A model generated the notes under the pieces. It was given only the letters and a program-made list of their open reading frames with translations. It had not been told where the DNA came from and ran no database searches. Position numbers and translations under genes: made by a program. This document shows positions 34,370 to 43,322 of a DNA stretch of 64,000 nt, one piece after another. Each line of letters begins with the position of its first letter. The stretch's first letter is position 1. Origin of the DNA: an uncultured Oscillospiraceae bacterium (lineage in GTDB: Bacteria; Bacillota; Clostridia; Oscillospirales; Ruminococcaceae); assembly GCA_934462925.1 (NCBI GenBank), contig CAKSIT010000001.1, forward strand, positions 62,001-126,000, written 5' to 3'.

Positions 34370-34636
34370 ATGCTTAGAAAAGAAGAAAAAACCGCCGTTA
34401 TCGAGGCTAACCGCCTGAACGAAAAGGACACGGGTTCGCCCGAGGTACAGATTGCTATTCTCACCAAGAGAATCAACGAGCTTACCGAACACATCAAGGT
34501 ACACCAGAAGGACCACCACTCCAGACGCGGCCTGCTTAAGATGGTAGGTCACAGAAGAAACCTTCTCAACTACCTGCAGAAGAAGGATATCGAACGCTAC
34601 CGCGCAATCATTGCCAAGCTGGGTATCCGCAAGTAA
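34370..34636 (+). CDS. rpsO: 30S ribosomal protein S15
   Basis: The 88-residue S15, which binds the central domain of 16S rRNA early in 30S assembly. Contains the family motif [21 protein letters not shown] and the [18 protein letters not shown] helix. Uses highly expressed codons. It is followed by a terminator and then pnp, the standard order. Confidence 0.97.
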   Translation: MLRKEEKTAVIEANRLNEKDTGSPEVQIAILTKRINELTEHIKVHQKDHHSRRGLLKMVGHRRNLLNYLQKKDIERYRAIIAKLGIRK

Positions 34637-34650
34637 TCGGCTGACAAAGA

Positions 34651-34694
34651 GGGGCAGTATTGCGCAGAATTGACGTATGCTGCCCTTTTCTTTA
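34651..34694 (+). terminator. Terminator or attenuator between rpsO and pnp
   Basis: GGGCAG (34652-34657) pairs with CTGCCC (34680-34685) followed by TTTTCTTT. Confidence 0.72.
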
Positions 34695-34836
34695 TCTGCC
34701 AAATCCACTAAAGGCAAAAGGCAAAGGCTATTCAAGGGCGCAGCGTTCCGCATTAAACTGAGCTTTCCGCTTTGCGGGCGGCTGACTTTATTGCAGACTG
34801 TCTGTGACCCTTGAACGACTGAAAGGAATATGAAAT

Positions 34837-36966
34837 ATGTTTGAAAACTACAAAGTATTCAAGACCATGTTCGCAGGCAGGGAGCTTACCGTTGAAACGG
34901 GTAAGGTATGCGGCCTTGCGAACGGCTCGTGCTGGGTACACTACGGCGAAACGGTGGTAATGGTAAACGTTACCGCTTCGGCTAAGCCGCGCGACGGCGT
35001 GGATTTCTTCCCGCTTTCCGTTGACTACGAGGAGAAGCTCTACTCCGTGGGCAAGATTCCCGGCGGCTTCCTTAAGAGAGAGGGCAGACCCTCCGAAAAG
35101 GCGATACTGACCTCCCGCGTTGTTGACCGCCCCATGCGCCCGCTGTTCCCCAAGGACATGAGGAACGACGTTGCGATAACCATGACCGTGCTTGCAGTCG
35201 ACCCCGACTGCTCGCCCGAGATACTGGGCATGATAGGCGCGTCCATTGCGGTATCTATCTCCGATATTCCGTGGAACGGCCCTATAGGCGGCATAAGCGT
35301 AGGTCTTGTTGACGGCGAGATAGTTCTCATGCCGAACCTTGAGCAGCGCAAGGCTTCCGACCTTAACCTTACCGTAGCTTCCTCCGAAAAGAAGGTAGTT
35401 ATGATTGAGGCGGGCGCGAACGAGGTAGACGACGACACCATGTTCAAGGCTATTATGGCGGGTCACGAGGAGATAACAAAGTCGCTCATTCCGTTTATTA
35501 AGGACATTCAGGCGCAGATAGGCAAGCCCAAGTTCGCGTTTGAGAGCCGCGAGGTAGACCACGATATGTTCGACGCTATCTCCGAGTTCGCTATTGAGAG
35601 AATCCGCTACGCGCTCGACACCGATGACAAGAATATCCGCGAGGAGCGCTTAAAGCCCATTGTTGACGATATCCACGCCAAGTTTGACGAGGTTTACCCC
35701 GAGCAGACAGCCATGATAGACGAGGCTATTTACAAGCTGCAGAAGTTTGTAGTACGCCGCTGGCTGCTTGACGACAACAAGCGCGTTGACGGCAGAAAGA
35801 TGGACGAGATACGTCCGCTTGCGGCAGAGGTCGCAGTGCTTCCGAGAGTACACGGCTCGGGCATATTCACCAGAGGTCAGACGCAGGTAATGACTATATG
35901 CACGCTCGGTCCTGTAAGCGACAGCCAGAAGCTCGAGGGTCTTGACGATGAGGAAGGCAAGCGCTATATGCACCACTACAACTTCCCGTCCTACTCCGTT
36001 GGCGAAACAAAGGCTTCGCGCGGCCCCGGCAGACGCGAGATAGGTCACGGCGCGCTTGCTGAAAGAGCGCTGCTGCCTGTTATTCCCTCCGTTGAGGAGT
36101 TCCCCTACGCTATCCGCCTTGTATCCGAGGTGCTGTCTTCCAACGGCTCTACCTCGCAGGGTTCTGTATGCGGCTCTACGCTTGCGCTTATGGACGCGGG
36201 CGTTCCGATAAAGAAGCCTGTTGCGGGCATTTCCTGCGGTCTTATCACCGAGGGCGACAGGTGGGATACAATGGTAGACATTCAGGGCGTTGAGGACTTC
36301 TTCGGCGACATGGACTTCAAGGTTGCGGGTACGCACGACGGTATCACCGCAATTCAGATGGACCTTAAAATCGACGGCCTTACGCCCGAGATAATAAAGA
36401 CCGCATTTGAAAAGACCCACAAGGCGCGCGACTATATCCTTGACGAGATAATGCTCAAGGCTATTCCCGCACCGCGTGCGCAGGTCGGCAAGTACGCGCC
36501 CAAAATGCTCACCACCAAAGTTCCGCAGGACAAAATCCGCGACGTTATCGGCACAGGCGGCAAGGTTATTCAGAAGCTCTGCGCGGACTTCGAGGTCAAA
36601 ATCGACATCGACGACGAGGGCAACGTATTCATCTGCGGCGTTGACATGGAAAAGGCGAAGGCGTGCGTTCAGGTGATTTCCACCATCGTAAACCCGCCCG
36701 AGATAGGCGCTATCTACAAGGGCAAGGTAGTACGCATAATGCCGTTCGGCGCGTTTGTTGAGATAGCTCCCGGCAAGGACGGCATGGTGCATATCTCCAA
36801 GCTCGAGAACAGGCGCGTAGAAAAGGTTGAGGACGTCGTTTCCATCGGCGACGAGATAATCGTCAAGGTAATGGAGATAGACAGTCAGGGCAGAATCAAC
36901 CTCTCCCGCAAGGACGCCCTAGCAGACATCGAGGCGAAAAAGAGAGCCGCTCAGAACAACGGCTGA
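34837..36966 (+). CDS. pnp: Polyribonucleotide nucleotidyltransferase
   Basis: Phosphorolytic 3'-5' exoribonuclease of RNA decay, 709 residues. Two RNase PH domains (the second with GRREIGHGALAERAL and SSNGSTSQGSVCGSTLALMDAGVP), a KH domain (DKIRDVIGTGGKVIQKLC) and an S1 domain (GAIYKGKVVRIMPFGAFVEI) are all present. Start after GAAAGGA. Codon use is like rpsO, showing high expression. A terminator and the first repeat cluster follow. Confidence 0.97.
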   Translation: MFENYKVFKTMFAGRELTVETGKVCGLANGSCWVHYGETVVMVNVTASAKPRDGVDFFPLSVDYEEKLYSVGKIPGGFLKREGRPSEKAILTSRVVDRPMRPLFPKDMRNDVAITMTVLAVDPDCSPEILGMIGASIAVSISDIPWNGPIGGISVGLVDGEIVLMPNLEQRKASDLNLTVASSEKKVVMIEAGANEVDDDTMFKAIMAGHEEITKSLIPFIKDIQAQIGKPKFAFESREVDHDMFDAISEFAIERIRYALDTDDKNIREERLKPIVDDIHAKFDEVYPEQTAMIDEAIYKLQKFVVRRWLLDDNKRVDGRKMDEIRPLAAEVAVLPRVHGSGIFTRGQTQVMTICTLGPVSDSQKLEGLDDEEGKRYMHHYNFPSYSVGETKASRGPGRREIGHGALAERALLPVIPSVEEFPYAIRLVSEVLSSNGSTSQGSVCGSTLALMDAGVPIKKPVAGISCGLITEGDRWDTMVDIQGVEDFFGDMDFKVAGTHDGITAIQMDLKIDGLTPEIIKTAFEKTHKARDYILDEIMLKAIPAPRAQVGKYAPKMLTTKVPQDKIRDVIGTGGKVIQKLCADFEVKIDIDDEGNVFICGVDMEKAKACVQVISTIVNPPEIGAIYKGKVVRIMPFGAFVEIAPGKDGMVHISKLENRRVEKVEDVVSIGDEIIVKVMEIDSQGRINLSRKDALADIEAKKRAAQNNG

Positions 36967-36984
36967 TAAAACCGAACAATATAA

Positions 36985-37016
36985 GCGCCCCCGAGCTTTT
37001 GCGCGGGGGCGTTTTT
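36985..37016 (+). terminator. Terminator of pnp
   Basis: GCGCCCCCG (36985-36993) pairs with CGGGGGCG (37004-37011) and is followed by TTTTT. Confidence 0.85.
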
Positions 37017-37021
37017 GTGTT

Positions 37022-37266
37022 GTCGGCTGCCAGTCGGGCTGCCGACCGCCAGTCGGGCAACCGACCGCCAGTCGGGCTGCCGACTGCTGCGCTCGCCGGC
37101 GCATAACGCCGCCCGCGTGTGACAGCCGCCGTTGCCGCGGCTCATTCAGCCGTAATTGCCAGTCGGGCTTCCGACCGCCCGCGCAGGCAGGCGCACTTCC
37201 CGCGTGTGACAGCGCACGCCAACGCGCTCATTCAGCCGTAATTGCCCGTCGGGCTACCGACCCGAC
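37022..37266 (+). repeat. Intergenic repeat cluster 1 (pnp-fabV)
   Basis: Three 19-bp tandem units beginning CAGTCGGG (37031, 37050, 37069) and two further GTCGG...CCGAC units (37160-37178 and 37246-37263). They are separated by two copies of a longer module containing GCGTGTGACAGC and CTCATTCAGCCGTAATTGC. Each 19-bp unit is a small hairpin (GTCGGGCTGCCGAC). No reading frame with coding features is seen. The same modules recur at 38.5, 54.8, 56.9 and 62.1 kb. Confidence 0.85.
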
Positions 37267-37276
37267 TAAAAACCCC

Positions 37277-37305
37277 TTGTATTGTGCGGGAAAATGTGGT
37301 ATAAT
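37277..37305 (+). promoter_or_regulatory. Promoter of fabV
   Basis: TTGTAT (37277-37282), 17-base spacer, TATAAT (37300-37305), 46 bases before the fabV start. Confidence 0.82.
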
Positions 37306-37351
37306 AATAATGTACGCATATTCGCGAAAAACCCCACAGGAGGAAAAATAA

Positions 37352-38509
37352 ATGATTGTTAAGCCAAAGGTAAGAGGTTTTATTTGTACGACCGCGCACC
37401 CCGTCGGGTGCGACGCCGAGGTAAAGGCGCAGATTGACTACGTTAAGGCTCAGCCGCGCGTGAACGGCGCGAAAAAGGTGCTGGTGATAGGCGCTTCTAT
37501 GGGCTACGGGCTGTCGTCGAGGATATCTGCGGCGTTCGGCTGCGGCGCGGCTACGCTCGGCGTTATTTTTGACCGCCCTGCAAGCGGCAATCGCACCGCG
37601 ACAAGCGGGTGGTACAACACAAAGGCGTTTGAGAAGTACGCCGCCGCAGACGGCTTGTACGCAAAAACCATAAACGGCGACGCGTATTCCGACGAGTGCA
37701 AGAAGCAGGTTATCGACCTTATCAAGTCCGACCTCGGCAAGGTGGATATGGTGATATATTCACTTGCAGCGCCGCGCCGCGCAGTCGGCGAAACGGTGTA
37801 CCAGAGCGTGCTGAAAACAACGGGCGCTCCCTACACCAACAAGACCATTGACCTTAAAACCAACACAATTACCGAAATCACCATTCCCCCCGCTACCGAC
37901 GAGGAAATCGCCGCTACCGTAAAAGTCATGGGCGGCGAGGACTGGGAAGCGTGGCTGGACGCGCTGACCGCCGCGGACGCTATCGAGGACGGCGCTGTAA
38001 CGCTCGCGTACTCCTACATTGGTCCTGAAATCACGCACCCTATGTATTTCGAGGGTTCAATAGGCATGGCGAAAGCGCACCTTTACCGCACCGCAAAGGT
38101 TATCACGGAAAAGTACGCGGCGCGCAATATCCGCGCGTACATCTCTGTCAACAAGGCGCTTGTAACGCAGTCGAGCGCCGCTATCCCCATTGTTCCGCTC
38201 TACATCTCCATTCTTTTCAAGGTGATGAAAGCGCACGGCTGCCACGAGGGCTGCATTGAGCAGATGTACCGCCTGTTCGCGCAGAAACTCTACGGGGGCG
38301 CGGTTCTTACCGACGGCGAGGGCATGATACGCCTTGACGACCTTGAAATGCAGCCCGAGATACAGGACGAGGTGACCGCGCTCTGGAACAAAATCTCGCA
38401 GGACACCCTCGCGGAATGCACCGACCTCGACGGCTACTGGAAAGACTTTTACGCCCTATTCGGTTTCGGCATTGACGGCGTAGACTACGACGCCGACGTA
38501 GAAGTGTAA
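37352..38509 (+). CDS. fabV: Trans-2-enoyl-ACP/CoA reductase FabV
   Basis: NADH-dependent reductase of the last step in fatty acid elongation; clostridial forms reduce crotonyl-CoA. Signature start MIVKPKVRGFICTTAHPVGC, cofactor loop VIGASMGYGLSSR, and the catalytic YFEGSIGMAK (Tyr-x8-Lys of the FabV group) near residue 235. 385 residues, complete, cytoplasmic. It stands alone between two repeat clusters, with a promoter in front. Confidence 0.93.
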   Translation: MIVKPKVRGFICTTAHPVGCDAEVKAQIDYVKAQPRVNGAKKVLVIGASMGYGLSSRISAAFGCGAATLGVIFDRPASGNRTATSGWYNTKAFEKYAAADGLYAKTINGDAYSDECKKQVIDLIKSDLGKVDMVIYSLAAPRRAVGETVYQSVLKTTGAPYTNKTIDLKTNTITEITIPPATDEEIAATVKVMGGEDWEAWLDALTAADAIEDGAVTLAYSYIGPEITHPMYFEGSIGMAKAHLYRTAKVITEKYAARNIRAYISVNKALVTQSSAAIPIVPLYISILFKVMKAHGCHEGCIEQMYRLFAQKLYGGAVLTDGEGMIRLDDLEMQPEIQDEVTALWNKISQDTLAECTDLDGYWKDFYALFGFGIDGVDYDADVEV

Positions 38510-38516
38510 CGGAATA

Positions 38517-38708
38517 AGTCGGAAGCCCGACTGGCGGTCGGTCGCCCGACTGGCAATTCCGGCTGAATGAGCGCGTTGGCGTGCGCTGTCACACGCGGGG
38601 ACGGTTGCCCGTCGGGCAGTTACGGCTGAATGAGACGCGTCAGCGGTGGCTGTCACACGCTGGAAGTGCGCCTGCCTGCGCGGGCGGTCGGAAGCCCGAC
38701 AGGGCAAA
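38517..38708 (-). repeat. Intergenic repeat cluster 2 (after fabV)
   Basis: Reverse-oriented copies of the cluster 1 modules: GTCGGAAGCCCGAC, GTCGGTCGCCCGAC, then GGCTGAATGAGCGCGTTGGC with GTGCGCTGTCACACGC, a second copy with TGAATGAGACGCG, and CGCCTGCCTGCGCGGGCGG. It begins seven bases after the fabV stop. Confidence 0.82.
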
Positions 38709-38763
38709 AGGCGCTATGCGAGCGCAGCGAGCCGAAAAACATTTGTATTGAGAGGATACGCAC

Positions 38764-38970
38764 ATGGTATACACCATAGAGAGTATCATTGAGCCGGACT
38801 TCGGGTGCGAGGGTCTGCCCGAGGGCGAGGAGCGCATGGACGCTGTTGTTCTGCGCGGCGAGGACGGCGCGCTTACCGTAATGGTAGCGGACGAGCTTTT
38901 GTACAGGCTCGGGCTTGACGTGGGCAGCCGCTGCACTTTTGACGGCGGGATAATATGCCCCGCCGAATAA
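38764..38970 (+). CDS. Small acidic protein of unknown function
   Basis: A 68-residue acidic protein, MVYTIESIIEPDFGCEGLPE at the start, then a compact beta-like segment and an end with GSRCTFDGGIICPAE. No membrane helix. The ATG is preceded by GAGAGG. It has three Cys and no known family. It sits alone between repeat cluster 2 and a terminator, convergent with the MATE gene. Confidence 0.7.
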   Translation: MVYTIESIIEPDFGCEGLPEGEERMDAVVLRGEDGALTVMVADELLYRLGLDVGSRCTFDGGIICPAE

Positions 38971-38974
38971 AACG

Positions 38975-39003
38975 AACTCCCCGAGCGTATCGGGGAGCTT
39001 TTT
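38975..39003. terminator. Terminator between convergent genes
   Basis: CTCCCCGA (38977-38984) pairs with TCGGGGAG (38990-38997), with T's on the plus side. The MATE stop is 30 bases away on the other strand. Confidence 0.8.
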
Positions 39004-39032
39004 ATTACGTGCCTGCTGCGCGCTGCTGCCGC

Positions 39033-40388
39033 TCATAGCGGCGCTTTTTCCGCCGTGGGGAAATACCCGTACTTTTTGCGCTTGCCGATGATGAACGCCG
39101 CTGAAACGGCGAGCGAGCAAAGCTCCGCCGTGCCTATCGCAAGCCATATGCCGTCGCTGCCGATAAGCTCGGGCAGAATGAGCAGCGCCGCGAGCTGGAA
39201 CACGAGAGTTCTTAAGAACGAGATAGCCGCCGAAACAGGGCCGTTGTTAAGCGCTGTAAAGAACGACGACGCGAATATGTTGAACCCGCAGAGCAAAAAT
39301 TGCAGCGAATAGAGCCTGAACGCGTGCAGCGTAAGCGCAAAGAAGTCCGCGTCGTACCCTGCGAAAAGCATGGTGAGCGGGTACGCGAGCAGCTCCGCAA
39401 GGGCGGTGAGCGACAGCCCCGCTATTCCCACTATCGCAAGCGACTTTTTAAGCAGCCCCTGAAGCTCCGTGCGGTTCTGCGCGCCGTAGTTGTAGCCGAT
39501 TATCGGCGCGCTTCCCACCGAATAACCGATGAATATTGATATAAAAATGAAGTTTACATACATGATAACGCCGTAAGCCGCAACGCCGTCCTCGCCGAGC
39601 ATTTCCATAAGGCGGTAGTTGTACACCATGTTCACAAGCGACATGGAAACGTTCGTCATAAGCTCCGACAGGCCGTTTGTGCTTGCCTGAAACAGCGCCC
39701 TGCCGTAGAAGCGGGTCTTGCCGAGCCGCAGCAGGCTGTCGTTTTCCCGCACAAAGTATATAAACGGCACTATGCCGCCCACAAGCTGGCTTATTACCGT
39801 AGCCGCCGCCGCGCCCTGAAGCGACCACCTGAAAAGCCCCACAAAAAGCGCGTCAAGCGCAATGTTGGTGCAGCCCGCAATAACCGTGCAGAGAAGCCCG
39901 AGCTTCGGCTTCTGCGCCGTTGCAAGAAAGCTCTGGAACGCGTTTTGCAGCATGAACGCAGGCAGCGCCAGCAGGATTATCCTGCCGTAGTCCGCGCAGT
40001 AGTCCACCATGGTTTCGTCCGCGCCAAGCAGCAGGGCTATGGGCTTTATGAAGATTATCATGGGGATAGCAAGCGCTATGCCGCCGATAAGGGTGGTGTA
40101 TATCATAAGCGAGAAGTAGCTGTTCGCGCGCTCGCGTTCGCCCTGCCCGAGCGTTTTTGCGACAAGCGCGCTGCCGCCCGTACCCATCATAAAGCCGAGC
40201 GTTCCCGGCAGCATAAGCGCCGGCATTATAAGGTTGAGCGCCGCAAACTGCGTTTTGCCCGCAAAGTTCGACACGAACAGCCCGTCCACCACGCCGTATA
40301 TCGAAATGAACACCATCATGCACACCGACGGCAGTATAAAGCGCAGCAGCCTGCCCGTGGTGAACCTGTCCGAAAGCTTTATTTCCAT
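39033..40388 (-). CDS. MATE-family efflux transporter
   Basis: A 451-residue exporter with about twelve membrane helices in two six-helix bundles, likely Na+ or H+ driven and active on drugs or metabolites. Family pattern seen at the first helices (FILPSVCMMVFISIYGVVDGLFV) and in PALMLPGTLGFMMGTGGSALVAKTLGQGE. Start at 40388 follows GGAGGTAATA; an upstream in-frame ATG at 40445 would read through the attenuator hairpin and lacks a Shine-Dalgarno. Its leader holds a promoter and an intrinsic terminator, so expression is probably conditional. Confidence 0.9.
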   Translation of the reverse strand: MEIKLSDRFTTGRLLRFILPSVCMMVFISIYGVVDGLFVSNFAGKTQFAALNLIMPALMLPGTLGFMMGTGGSALVAKTLGQGERERANSYFSLMIYTTLIGGIALAIPMIIFIKPIALLLGADETMVDYCADYGRIILLALPAFMLQNAFQSFLATAQKPKLGLLCTVIAGCTNIALDALFVGLFRWSLQGAAAATVISQLVGGIVPFIYFVRENDSLLRLGKTRFYGRALFQASTNGLSELMTNVSMSLVNMVYNYRLMEMLGEDGVAAYGVIMYVNFIFISIFIGYSVGSAPIIGYNYGAQNRTELQGLLKKSLAIVGIAGLSLTALAELLAYPLTMLFAGYDADFFALTLHAFRLYSLQFLLCGFNIFASSFFTALNNGPVSAAISFLRTLVFQLAALLILPELIGSDGIWLAIGTAELCSLAVSAAFIIGKRKKYGYFPTAEKAPL

Positions 40389-40400
40389 TATTACCTCCGA

Positions 40401-40439
40401 TAAAAAGCGCGCCCGAAACGTTTCCGTACCGAGCGCACT
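40401..40439 (-). promoter_or_regulatory. Transcription attenuator in the MATE leader
   Basis: On the minus strand AGTGCGCTCG (40430-40439) pairs over ten positions with CGGGCGCGCT (40406-40415) and runs into TTTTTAT, ending directly before CGGAGGT. A second hairpin, AACTTTCCGC with GCGGAAAAGTT, lies upstream at 40452-40476. The order promoter, hairpin, terminator, Shine-Dalgarno is that of an attenuated gene. The inducing signal is unknown. Confidence 0.7.
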
Positions 40440-40503
40440 CGACATCTTTTCAACTTTTCCGCTGCGGCGGAAAGTTCTCCGATGACTATATTCAGCAAAG
40501 GAT

Positions 40504-40532
40504 ATGATATCACAACAGCCTGCCTTTGTCAA
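40504..40532 (-). promoter_or_regulatory. Promoter of the MATE gene
   Basis: TTGACA (40527-40532), 17-base spacer, TATCAT (40504-40509) on the minus strand, about 110 bases before the start. Confidence 0.8.
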
Positions 40533-40615
40533 CGGCTTTCGCGCATTTTCGGCACAATGCCCCCATATTTGCAGCCGTCGGGCGGCTTTTTGGTGAATTT
40601 TAAGCGGCAGCTTTC

Positions 40616-40828
40616 TTATCGCCCGCTTTCTCCCTTTCGCGTTTTCGCCCTTATATGCGCGCCGTTTTCCGCACGGCTGCATGAATTGCAATTACCGCTG
40701 CAATAGCCGCACGAGCAGCCGCCCGAACAGCCCGAGCCGCGCTTTTTGCGTGAGCGCTCGGCAAAACGCCTTACCGCAAACGGCACAGCCGTTACCGCCG
40801 CAAGCACCGCCAAATCCGCTATAGTCAT
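40616..40828 (-). CDS. FeoB-associated Cys-rich membrane protein
   Basis: A 70-residue protein with one N-terminal helix (ADLAVLAAVTAVPFAVRRFA) and a cytoplasmic cysteine cluster GCSGGCSCGYCSGNCNSC, the pattern of the FeoB-associated Cys-rich (P12) group. Thought to help FeoB with ferrous iron, perhaps as a chaperone. It starts nine bases after feoB, the third gene of the feoA-feoB unit. Confidence 0.88.
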   Translation of the reverse strand: MTIADLAVLAAVTAVPFAVRRFAERSRKKRGSGCSGGCSCGYCSGNCNSCSRAENGAHIRAKTRKGESGR

Positions 40829-40837
40829 ATGCTCTCC

Positions 40838-42847
40838 TTACACAAACAGGCTTCCCACCTGATACACAAGCAGCGCCGCGACATACGCAAACGCCGTCTG
40901 GTAGCCTATGCAGAACAGCGCGTACTTAAGCCCAAGTTCGCGCTTCATTGCCGCGAACGCCGCTACGCACGGCATATAAAGCAGCGTGAACACAAGAAAC
41001 GAAAGCGCCGAAAGCGGCGTGAATATCCCGCTGAGCGCCGCTGAAAGCGCCTCGTCCGTCGCAGAGGACGTAAGCACCGTGAGTGTGCTTACCACCGACT
41101 CCTTTGCGGTAACGCCCGTAATAAGCGCCGTGGAAGCGCGCCAGTCGCCAAAGCCCAGCGGCTTGAATATCGGCGCTGCCGCCGAGCCTATCGCCGCGAG
41201 AATGCTCTGCGAGCTGTCAGTTACAGGGTCGAAGCTTGTGTTAAAGCTTTGCAGCACCCATATTACAACGCTTGCCGCAAAAATCACGGTAAACGCCTTT
41301 ACGATAAAGTCCTTCGCCTTTTCCCACATAAGCGTAAGCACGCTGCGGGGCGACGGGACGCGGTACGCGGGCAGCTCCATCACAAACGGCACGCTTTCGC
41401 CGCGCATAAACGTGTTTTTCATGAGAAGCCCCGTTATCACCGCCGCCGCTATTCCCGCGACATAAAGCCCCGTAAGCACGAGCGGCGCGGTTTTGGGGAA
41501 GAACGCCGCCGTTATCATAGCGTATATCGGCAGCTTCGCCCCGCAGGACATAAACGGCGTTATAAGCACCGTAAGCCGCCTGTCGCGTTCGCTTGAAAGC
41601 GTGCGCGCGGACATTATCGCAGGCACGCTGCACCCGAAGCCTATAAGCATAGGCACAAACGACCTGCCCGAAAGCCCGAGCTTTCTCAGCAGCCTGTCCA
41701 TAACGAACGCCGCGCGCGCCATGTAGCCGCTGTCCTCAAGCATTGACAGGAAGAAAAACAGCAGCAGTATTATCGGCAGAAACGACAGCACGCTGCCAAC
41801 GCCCGCGCATACGCCGTCCGTTACGAGCGACACCACCCACGCGCTCACGTCAAGGCGCACAAGCAGCCCACCGAGCGCGTCCGTGCCGAGCCTTATCGCG
41901 CGCTCTAACAAGTCCTGCAGCGGCGCGCCTATCACCGTAAACGTAAGCACGAATATAAGCAGCATCACCGCAATAAAAATCGGCAGCGCCAGAAAGCGGT
42001 TTGTAAGCACGCGGTCGATTTTCTCCGAGCGAAGCTGCTCCCTGCTTTCGCTGCGCTTTGTAACGCACCGCGCGCACACGCTCTCAATAAAGCTGTAGCG
42101 CATATCCGCAAGCGCCGCTTCTCTGTCCGTGCCGAGCGCCTGCTCCATATCCTCCACAATGCAGCCTATTATTATCTCCTCGTTTTCGGATAGCCCTAGC
42201 TGCTTGTGCATTATGGCGTCGCCCTCGACAAGCTTTGTCGCGGCGAATCTCGCGGGAATATGCTGCGCGCACGCCTTAGGCTCGATAATATGCCGTATGG
42301 AATGCACCGCTTTATGTACCGCGCCCCCGCAGAAGTCGAGCCGCTCGGGCGGCTGCTTTGATTCTGCAACGCGCCTTACCGTTTCAACAAGGCAGTCAAG
42401 CCCCTTGTTTTTCGCGGCGGAAATGGGGATAACGGGCGTTTTGAGAAGCTCCGCAAGCCGCTCAACGTTTATCGAGTTGCCGCTCGCGCGCACCTCGTCC
42501 ATCATGTTGAGCGCTATTACCATTGGTATGTCAAGCTCGCGCATTTGCAGCGTAAGGTAGAGGCTTCGCTCGGGGCTTGTCGCGTCTATTATGTTTATTA
42601 TGACGTCGGGCTTTTCGTTCAGCAGAAAGTCGCGCGTCACAACCTCCTCGGCGGTGTAGGGCGAAAGCGAGTATATTCCGGGCAGGTCCACAAGCTGCGC
42701 CTCGCGCCACGCGCGTATAGCGCCGCTTTTCTGCTCCACCGTAACGCCCGGGAAGTTGCCAACGTGCTGGCGGCTGCCCGTAAGGCAGTTAAAGAGCGTG
42801 GTCTTGCCGCAGTTCTGATTTCCCGCAAGGGCTATTCTGTATGCCAT
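40838..42847 (-). CDS. feoB: Ferrous iron transporter FeoB
   Basis: A 669-residue Fe(II) permease. The N-terminal G domain has GNQNCGKTTLFN (G1), DLPGIYSLSPYT (G3) and NMMDE (G4); a helical GDI region follows, then the membrane domain with two Gate motifs (for example YMARAAFVMDRLLRKLGLSGRSF) and about eight helices. The start shares one base with the feoA stop (TGATG), so the two are coupled. Complete for the family. Confidence 0.95.
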   Translation of the reverse strand: MAYRIALAGNQNCGKTTLFNCLTGSRQHVGNFPGVTVEQKSGAIRAWREAQLVDLPGIYSLSPYTAEEVVTRDFLLNEKPDVIINIIDATSPERSLYLTLQMRELDIPMVIALNMMDEVRASGNSINVERLAELLKTPVIPISAAKNKGLDCLVETVRRVAESKQPPERLDFCGGAVHKAVHSIRHIIEPKACAQHIPARFAATKLVEGDAIMHKQLGLSENEEIIIGCIVEDMEQALGTDREAALADMRYSFIESVCARCVTKRSESREQLRSEKIDRVLTNRFLALPIFIAVMLLIFVLTFTVIGAPLQDLLERAIRLGTDALGGLLVRLDVSAWVVSLVTDGVCAGVGSVLSFLPIILLLFFFLSMLEDSGYMARAAFVMDRLLRKLGLSGRSFVPMLIGFGCSVPAIMSARTLSSERDRRLTVLITPFMSCGAKLPIYAMITAAFFPKTAPLVLTGLYVAGIAAAVITGLLMKNTFMRGESVPFVMELPAYRVPSPRSVLTLMWEKAKDFIVKAFTVIFAASVVIWVLQSFNTSFDPVTDSSQSILAAIGSAAAPIFKPLGFGDWRASTALITGVTAKESVVSTLTVLTSSATDEALSAALSGIFTPLSALSFLVFTLLYMPCVAAFAAMKRELGLKYALFCIGYQTAFAYVAALLVYQVGSLFV

Positions 42848-43083
42848 CAGCGCGCTCCTCCCGCTTCCTCAAGCTCTATTTTCGCGGCGTCGTCAAGCCT
42901 TATCGTAAGCGAGTACCCCCGCAGAAAAAGCTCTATCGGGTCGCCCATTGGCGCTCTTTTGCGAACCTCCACGCGCGTTTTCGGCGTAAGCCCCATGTCC
43001 AGCAGCCTGCGCCGCAGCGCGCCCTCGCCGCCTACCGTCTTTATAATCCCGCCCTGTCCCGAGGGCATTTCTGCAAGCGTCAT
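42847..43083 (-). CDS. feoA: Ferrous iron transport protein FeoA
   Basis: A 78-residue SH3-like protein: GGIIKTVGGEGALRRRLLDMGLTPKTRVEVRKRAPMGDPIEL and RGYSLTIRLDDAAKIEL, the FeoA core. It aids FeoB in iron uptake. First gene of feoA-feoB-Cys-rich. Start follows AAAAGGAGAC. The 70-base leader has the hairpin CCGCACG-CCGTGCGG and a GTTAGCCT (43131-43138, plus strand) that resembles the centre of a DtxR/IdeR box; that match is weak. Confidence 0.93.
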   Translation of the reverse strand: MTLAEMPSGQGGIIKTVGGEGALRRRLLDMGLTPKTRVEVRKRAPMGDPIELFLRGYSLTIRLDDAAKIELEEAGGAR

Positions 43084-43158
43084 GTATGTCTCCTTTTCCG
43101 CACGGCGTGCGGTGTGTTATTAAATGTCAAGTTAGCCTTGTGAAACTTTACTCTTACT

Positions 43159-43187
43159 ATCATACACTTTACGCGGGCGTTTGTCAA
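43159..43187 (-). promoter_or_regulatory. Promoter of feoAB
   Basis: TTGACA (43182-43187), 17-base spacer, TATGAT (43159-43164) on the minus strand. Confidence 0.8.
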
Positions 43188-43280
43188 TCGGCAAAATAGA
43201 CAAATCAGACAAGGGTAACATTTGAGCGCCGCCCCCATACGGTTTTTCCAACGTTCTCTATAATATATGCGGACAGGCAC

Positions 43281-43313
43281 AAAAAATACCCCCGAGAGCG
43301 CATTCTCGGGGGT
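43281..43313 (-). terminator. Terminator of the M24 peptidase gene
   Basis: CCCCCGAGA pairs with TCTCGGGGG (43289-43312), followed on the minus strand by TATTTTTT. It starts 10 bases after the stop. Confidence 0.85.
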
Positions 43314-43322
43314 CGCGTTATG

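Noticed and set aside
37031..37087. Possible small CRISPR array from evenly spaced 19-bp repeats
   Set aside because: Units are directly tandem with no spacers, and the same modules recur at other gene ends without cas genes.
40446..40691. Longer N-terminus for the MATE protein
   Set aside because: The extra codons cross the promoter and lack helix or conservation; the GGAGGT-linked ATG at 40388 is clear.
43131..43138. DtxR/IdeR box in the feoA leader
   Set aside because: Only the central eight bases match, not the flanking arms; kept as a remark in the feoA entry.
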